Below are positions 35,158-36,261 of a DNA stretch of 36,261 nucleotides, in pieces (positions within the stretch are counted from its first letter, which is position 1; each line of letters opens with the position of its first letter). The translations under genes were made by a program, and so were the position numbers. The stretch spans positions 1 to 36,261 of the forward strand of contig CALVNN010000009.1 of NCBI GenBank assembly GCA_944349765.1, in the 5' to 3' direction. The DNA is from an uncultured Clostridia bacterium. Lineage in GTDB: Bacteria; Bacillota; Clostridia; Christensenellales; UBA1242. Below the pieces are notes generated by a model. That model did not search any database. It had not been told where the DNA came from and saw only the letters and a program-made list of their open reading frames with translations.

Positions 35158-36009
35158 ATGAGATACTCAGAAGACAACTTATACAATTATACTTCATATT
35201 ACGAACTGGAATCATTTGCAAATGAAAATGAACAAATTTTAAATGCCATAAATGCTGCATTAGCTAGTATTCAGCAAAATTCGCAAGTTGATTGCATTAC
35301 GAATACTGAGATTTTTTATATAGGTTCCATCGTCAATTATACAAATTCAAATCCTAAAGATACAATTGATATTTTGGTGAAAATTAATAACCCAATTGTT
35401 TTGGATTTAAATTTGAAATATACTAAAATAAAAAGACTAAAACAAAAAAATAAAATATTTGCAACTCCAGCTATACAGTATGTAATTGCTTATGCTTTGT
35501 TAAATGCGTTCACTTCTGTCACTTCAGTTTACAATAGAAATAGCTATATTTTTGTAGATTCACTATCTGAACTAGGCAAAAATTACAGAATATTTGTTAC
35601 CGCATCATCAAATAAGGGAAATTTTGTTTGCCACGGAATAAATGTTGCTAGAAATACTGAATTTGAATACAATATTGAAAATGCTGCCACTAACTTTGTA
35701 CGTAAAGATGAGGAAACACAAGGTGAGTTTTCAAATATGCTAAGGGTAGTAAAAAATATAGCTTATGATCTAAATCTAACAGTAGATAATAACGTCGTCG
35801 AATCATTGTTTTATAACATTCCTAATAAGTATTTTACAGGAAATTATAATGAAATGTTAATTAAGCTATTAAATTATCTAAAACTTACAGATTATACAAA
35901 TTTTGAAAGTATTGATGGTACAGGAAAAATTGTAAAAAATGGTTTTTATGATACAAGTGTCTTAGTCTTAAAAAAATTTGTAGACAGTCTATGTTTTGCG
36001 TTACAATAA
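35158..36009 (+). CDS. CD-NTase-fold protein with degenerate active site
   Basis: A 283-aa protein, start chosen for AGGAGG four bases upstream. Its layout follows CD-NTase/OAS-like nucleotidyltransferases: an N-terminal helix, the hGS motif at G56-S57 (YIGSIVNYTN) and a C-terminal helical part with GEFSNMLRVVKNIAYDL (K199) and ESLFYNIPNKYF (215-226), matching the family's IECLVYNVPN...F. CD-NTases join nucleotides into signals in anti-phage CBASS. Here the usual SDxD reads DTID, so the first Asp is T69; D71 remains, and the third Asp (usual VDxVP) appears lost in YRIFVTAS. It is probably inactive as a cyclase. No effector gene is in view. Family placement is by motif only. Confidence 0.65.
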   Translation: MRYSEDNLYNYTSYYELESFANENEQILNAINAALASIQQNSQVDCITNTEIFYIGSIVNYTNSNPKDTIDILVKINNPIVLDLNLKYTKIKRLKQKNKIFATPAIQYVIAYALLNAFTSVTSVYNRNSYIFVDSLSELGKNYRIFVTASSNKGNFVCHGINVARNTEFEYNIENAATNFVRKDEETQGEFSNMLRVVKNIAYDLNLTVDNNVVESLFYNIPNKYFTGNYNEMLIKLLNYLKLTDYTNFESIDGTGKIVKNGFYDTSVLVLKKFVDSLCFALQ

Positions 36010-36038
36010 AAGCAATTTAATCTGTCAATGGAAATAAC

Positions 36039-36073
36039 TTATCAAAGGGGCAGTATATGCCTTTTTTTGATAA
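36039..36073 (+). terminator. Palindrome / probable terminator
   Basis: AAAGGGGCA (36044-36052) pairs with TGCCTTTTT (36058-36066) using two G-U pairs, followed by Ts; an alternative outer stem joins TTATCAAA (36039-36046) with TTTGATAA (36066-36073). It probably ends the CD-NTase-like transcript, but it also lies just before a Rep remnant. Confidence 0.6.
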
Positions 36074-36109
36074 ACTAATGCTCTAGGCAAGTTTAAAATA
36101 TAAATGTAA

Positions 36110-36261
36110 ACGAAGGTAGACCGTTTAAATGATGATTTAACACGCAAAAAGTTTAGTAAATGGTGCAATAATGTAAAAAGCAAATTACCAAATATGATAT
36201 ATGTTGCTGTGCCAGAGTATCATAAAAAAGGCGGTTTGCATTATCACGTATTAGTAGGTAA
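36110..36261 (+). pseudogene. 5'-truncated HUH replication initiator (Rep) remnant
   Basis: After a TAA at 36107-36109 the frame reads TKVDRLNDDLTRKKF... to VPEYHKKGGLHYHVLVG at the window end, still open. VPEYHKKGGLHYH is the HUH metal-binding motif of rolling-circle Rep proteins. No start codon lies between the stop and this conserved core, and the expected N-terminal region (including TLTF) was not found in another frame. It therefore looks like a fragment of a plasmid, phage or element Rep. A frameshift or an upstream start outside the standard rules cannot be excluded. Confidence 0.6.

Overview
The window is a compact, AT-rich chromosomal segment from a low-GC Bacillota, most likely an uncultured Clostridia-type gut lineage. 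The reasons are gene content and order (SpoVD-like PBP-murE-mraY-murD-ftsW, ruvCAB-queA-tgt-yajC, dprA-topA-trmFO-hslVU, ruvX-DUF1292, rpsB-tsf-frr-uppS-cdsA-rseP, a PolC N-terminal region), GatCAB, purine-rich Shine-Dalgarno sites and strong TTGACA/TATAAT-like promoters. MurE carries the DNPR motif of meso-diaminopimelate-adding enzymes. TGA is an ordinary stop. The species cannot be named from the sequence alone.

Layout. 1-5448: end of a wall-synthesis/division cluster, closed by a terminator right after ftsW. 5460-10799: a promoter and an apparently leaderless ruvC, then ruvA, ruvB, queA, tgt, and, behind a weaker promoter, yajC and a YrzE-like membrane protein. 10814-23164: a strong promoter and an attenuator-like leader, followed by an 11-gene run with almost no gaps (gatC-gatA-gatB-comM-dprA-topA-trmFO-hslV-hslU-tcdA-trxA). 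Its terminator hairpin contains the -35 box of the next promoter. 23202-25975: nifS, an IscU-like protein with no cluster-ligand cysteines, a 54-aa YtxH-like protein, then ruvX-DUF1292. 25976-33154: a structured leader, rpsB-tsf, a terminator and promoter, then frr, a 56-aa unknown protein, uppS, cdsA, rseP and a PolC-derived protein that ends after the exonuclease domain. 33161-35099 (minus strand): tyrosine recombinase, lexA, tRNA-Thr(CGU). 35112-36261: a CD-NTase-like gene with a degraded active site and a 5'-truncated HUH Rep remnant, which look like the edge of an accessory region.

Most genes are housekeeping. The points that do not fit the textbook layout are: a stand-alone PolC N-domain/OB/exonuclease protein without PHP or polymerase; an IscU homologue missing all three Fe-S ligand cysteines and the LPPVK motif beside an intact cysteine desulfurase; a terminator/antiterminator pair in front of the gat operon; a CD-NTase-fold protein that seems to lack two of three catalytic carboxylates; two promoters placed so that transcription starts at the start codon; an unknown 56-aa gene between frr and uppS; and several usual operon members missing from their normal places (murG, xerC, pyrH, dxr, ispG). 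Residue positions and base pairings were read by hand. Family assignments rest on recognised motifs, not on database searches.
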